From contig NZ_JAHBRW010000002.1 in the NCBI RefSeq assembly GCF_018398315.1, forward strand, positions 1,906,637 to 1,970,636: a stretch of DNA of 64,000 bases. The letters are read 5' to 3'. Source of the stretch: Chelatococcus sp. YT9 (GTDB lineage: Bacteria > Pseudomonadota > Alphaproteobacteria > Rhizobiales > Beijerinckiaceae). The position numbers and the translations under genes are program-made. The notes under the pieces are model-generated. The model searched no databases. It had not been told where the DNA came from and saw only the letters and a program-made list of their open reading frames with translations. Position 1 is the first letter of the stretch, and the number at the start of each line of letters is the position of its first letter. Positions 62,622-64,000 of this stretch are shown one piece after another.

Positions 62622-64000
62622 ATGAGCCAGTCCAAATCCACGAGCCTGATCGATGCTCGTATCCTTGTTCCCGCTCTCGGCGATGCCGTGCGCAAACTCA
62701 ATCCGCGCAGCCTCGCGCGCAACCCGGTGATGTTCGTCGTGGCGGTCGTATCGGCACTCACCACTATTCTGTTGATCCGCGATATCGCGATCGGTGGGCA
62801 GGACGTCGCCTTCTCCTTCCAGATCACGCTCTGGCTGTGGTTCACGGTCCTGTTCGCCAACTTTGCCGAGGCGGTCGCCGAAGGACGCGGCAAGGCGCAG
62901 GCGGATTCGCTGCGTCGCACGCGCAGCGAAACGCAGGCCAAGCTGCTGACCGGCGAGAGCCGCGCCGGCTACAAGCTCGTGCCGGGAGCGAGCCTGAAGG
63001 TCGGTGATTGCGTGCTGGTCGAGGCAGGAGACATCATTCCCTCCGACGGCGAGGTCATCGAGGGTGTCGCCTCGGTGAACGAGGCGGCGATCACGGGCGA
63101 ATCCGCGCCCGTGATCCGCGAGTCCGGTGGTGATCGCTCGGCCGTGACCGGAGGCACACAGGTCCTGTCCGACTGGATCCGCGTGCGTATCACGGCGGCC
63201 GCCGGCTCGACCTTCATCGACCGGATGATCGCGCTCGTCGAGGGCGCGGAGCGCCAGAAGACGCCGAACGAGATCGCCCTCAACATCCTGCTCGCCGGCA
63301 TGACCTTGATCTTCGTCTTCGCCGTGGTGACCATCCCGAGCTTTGCCGCCTATGCCGGCGGCTACATTCCGGTGATCGTGCTCGTCGCCCTGTTCGTCAC
63401 GCTCATTCCGACCACCATCGGCGCGCTGCTGTCGGCCATCGGCATCGCCGGCATGGATCGCCTGGTGCGCTTCAACGTGCTCGCCATGTCCGGCCGGGCT
63501 GTGGAGGCGGCCGGCGACGTCGATACCCTCCTGCTCGACAAGACCGGCACGATCACGCTCGGCAACCGGCAGGCGACCGACTTTCGGCCGCTGCGCGGCA
63601 TCAACGAAGAAGAGCTCGCCGATGCGGCTCAGCTCGCCTCCCTGGCCGACGAGACGCCGGAAGGTCGCTCGATCGTCGTCCTGGCCAAGGAGAAATACGG
63701 GATACGGGCGAGGGACATGGCGAGCCTGCACGCCACCTTCGTGCCCTTCACCGCGCAGAGCCGCATGAGCGGCGTCGATCACGACGGCACGACCATCCGC
63801 AAGGGCGCCGTCGACGCAGTGCTCAAATATGTCGGAGACGCGGGCCTCACCGCGGGCCGGCCGCCCGCCAGCGCCGACAGCCTACGTGAGATCCGCGCCA
63901 TCGCCGACGAGATCGCGCGGGCGGGCGGCACGCCGCTCGCCGTCGTGAAGGACGGCCGGCTGCTCGGCGTCATTCACCTGAAGGACATCGTCAAGGGTGG
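62622..64000 (+). CDS. kdpB: Potassium-transporting ATPase KdpB subunit, 5' part
   Basis: The frame from ATG 62622 (GGAG upstream) stays open to the window end, giving 459 codons of about 680-700. It shows the KdpB start ([20 protein letters not shown]), the actuator TGES motif near 158-161 and the phosphorylation site DKTGT with Asp306, equivalent to Asp307 in E. coli. Transmembrane segments flank as in P-type ATPases. It hydrolyses ATP to drive uptake through KdpA. The nucleotide domain's end, kdpC and any kdpDE lie beyond the window. Confidence 0.95.
   Translation, partial: MSQSKSTSLIDARILVPALGDAVRKLNPRSLARNPVMFVVAVVSALTTILLIRDIAIGGQDVAFSFQITLWLWFTVLFANFAEAVAEGRGKAQADSLRRTRSETQAKLLTGESRAGYKLVPGASLKVGDCVLVEAGDIIPSDGEVIEGVASVNEAAITGESAPVIRESGGDRSAVTGGTQVLSDWIRVRITAAAGSTFIDRMIALVEGAERQKTPNEIALNILLAGMTLIFVFAVVTIPSFAAYAGGYIPVIVLVALFVTLIPTTIGALLSAIGIAGMDRLVRFNVLAMSGRAVEAAGDVDTLLLDKTGTITLGNRQATDFRPLRGINEEELADAAQLASLADETPEGRSIVVLAKEKYGIRARDMASLHATFVPFTAQSRMSGVDHDGTTIRKGAVDAVLKYVGDAGLTAGRPPASADSLREIRAIADEIARAGGTPLAVVKDGRLLGVIHLKDIVKG

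Noticed and set aside
62151-63782. Long minus-strand frame of about 543 codons across kdpA and kdpB
   Set aside because: The plus strand has intact KdpA filter motifs and the KdpB DKTGT and TGES motifs; the minus frame is a high-GC shadow.

Overview
The window is a GC-rich, densely packed bacterial chromosomal or megaplasmid segment. Gene content (TctABC, Liv, Pot, Dpp and Rbs-type transporters, many IclR regulators, HyuA/HyuB pairs, a KdpFAB operon) and codon style suggest an alphaproteobacterium, most likely Hyphomicrobiales. That placement is inference. I saw no rRNA, tRNA, CRISPR array or intact insertion sequence. Nearly everything is a catabolic module built as regulator + transporter + enzymes.

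Layout. (A) 1-11864: a MocR/PdxR-type regulator (cut by the window start) diverges from hyuA-hyuB, a double-cupin protein, a Gfo/Idh/MocA oxidoreductase and a five-gene Dpp/Opp-type ABC importer. (B) 12025-19834: an IclR regulator with palindromic operators diverges from an operon holding a PrpB-like lyase, a tripartite tricarboxylate transporter (tctC, tctB, tctA) and the lower homoprotocatechuate (hpa) enzymes: isomerase, FAH-family decarboxylase/isomerase, hydratase and aldolase. (C) 19963-22233: nitronate monooxygenase and a LysR regulator. (D) 22351-29839: an MFS exporter, an LVIVD beta-propeller protein, a sugar-type ABC importer and a divergent AraC regulator. (E) 29916-31642: IclR, an SGNH-fold protein lacking its catalytic Ser and His, and an SDR remnant. 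(F) 31799-37464: a Pot-type ABC importer, a PEP-mutase/isocitrate-lyase-family protein and a GntR/FCD regulator. (G) 37729-41976: ACS-type MFS, L-fuconate dehydratase, IclR, RidA-family protein. (H) 42088-59909: IclR diverging from a long operon-like run of LivHM fusion, LivG, LivF, HyuA, SDR, HyuB, OsmC, Liv substrate-binding protein, two SDRs, Gfo/Idh/MocA, a DMSO-reductase-family molybdoenzyme and an IlvD/Edd dehydratase. (I) 60274-64000: a terminator, then the Kdp potassium-pump operon with two tiny extra membrane ORFs (60442-60522 and 62469-62582), kdpF, kdpA and a truncated kdpB.

Most attention-worthy are: the block H run, which reads like an uncharacterised pathway for a cyclic amide/lactam-type or N/S-oxide substrate; the interleaved TctCBA/HpaFGHI operon, which lacks the ring-cleavage enzymes; the SGNH pseudoenzyme; the two small Kdp-linked membrane proteins; and a set of clean palindromes next to four regulators.
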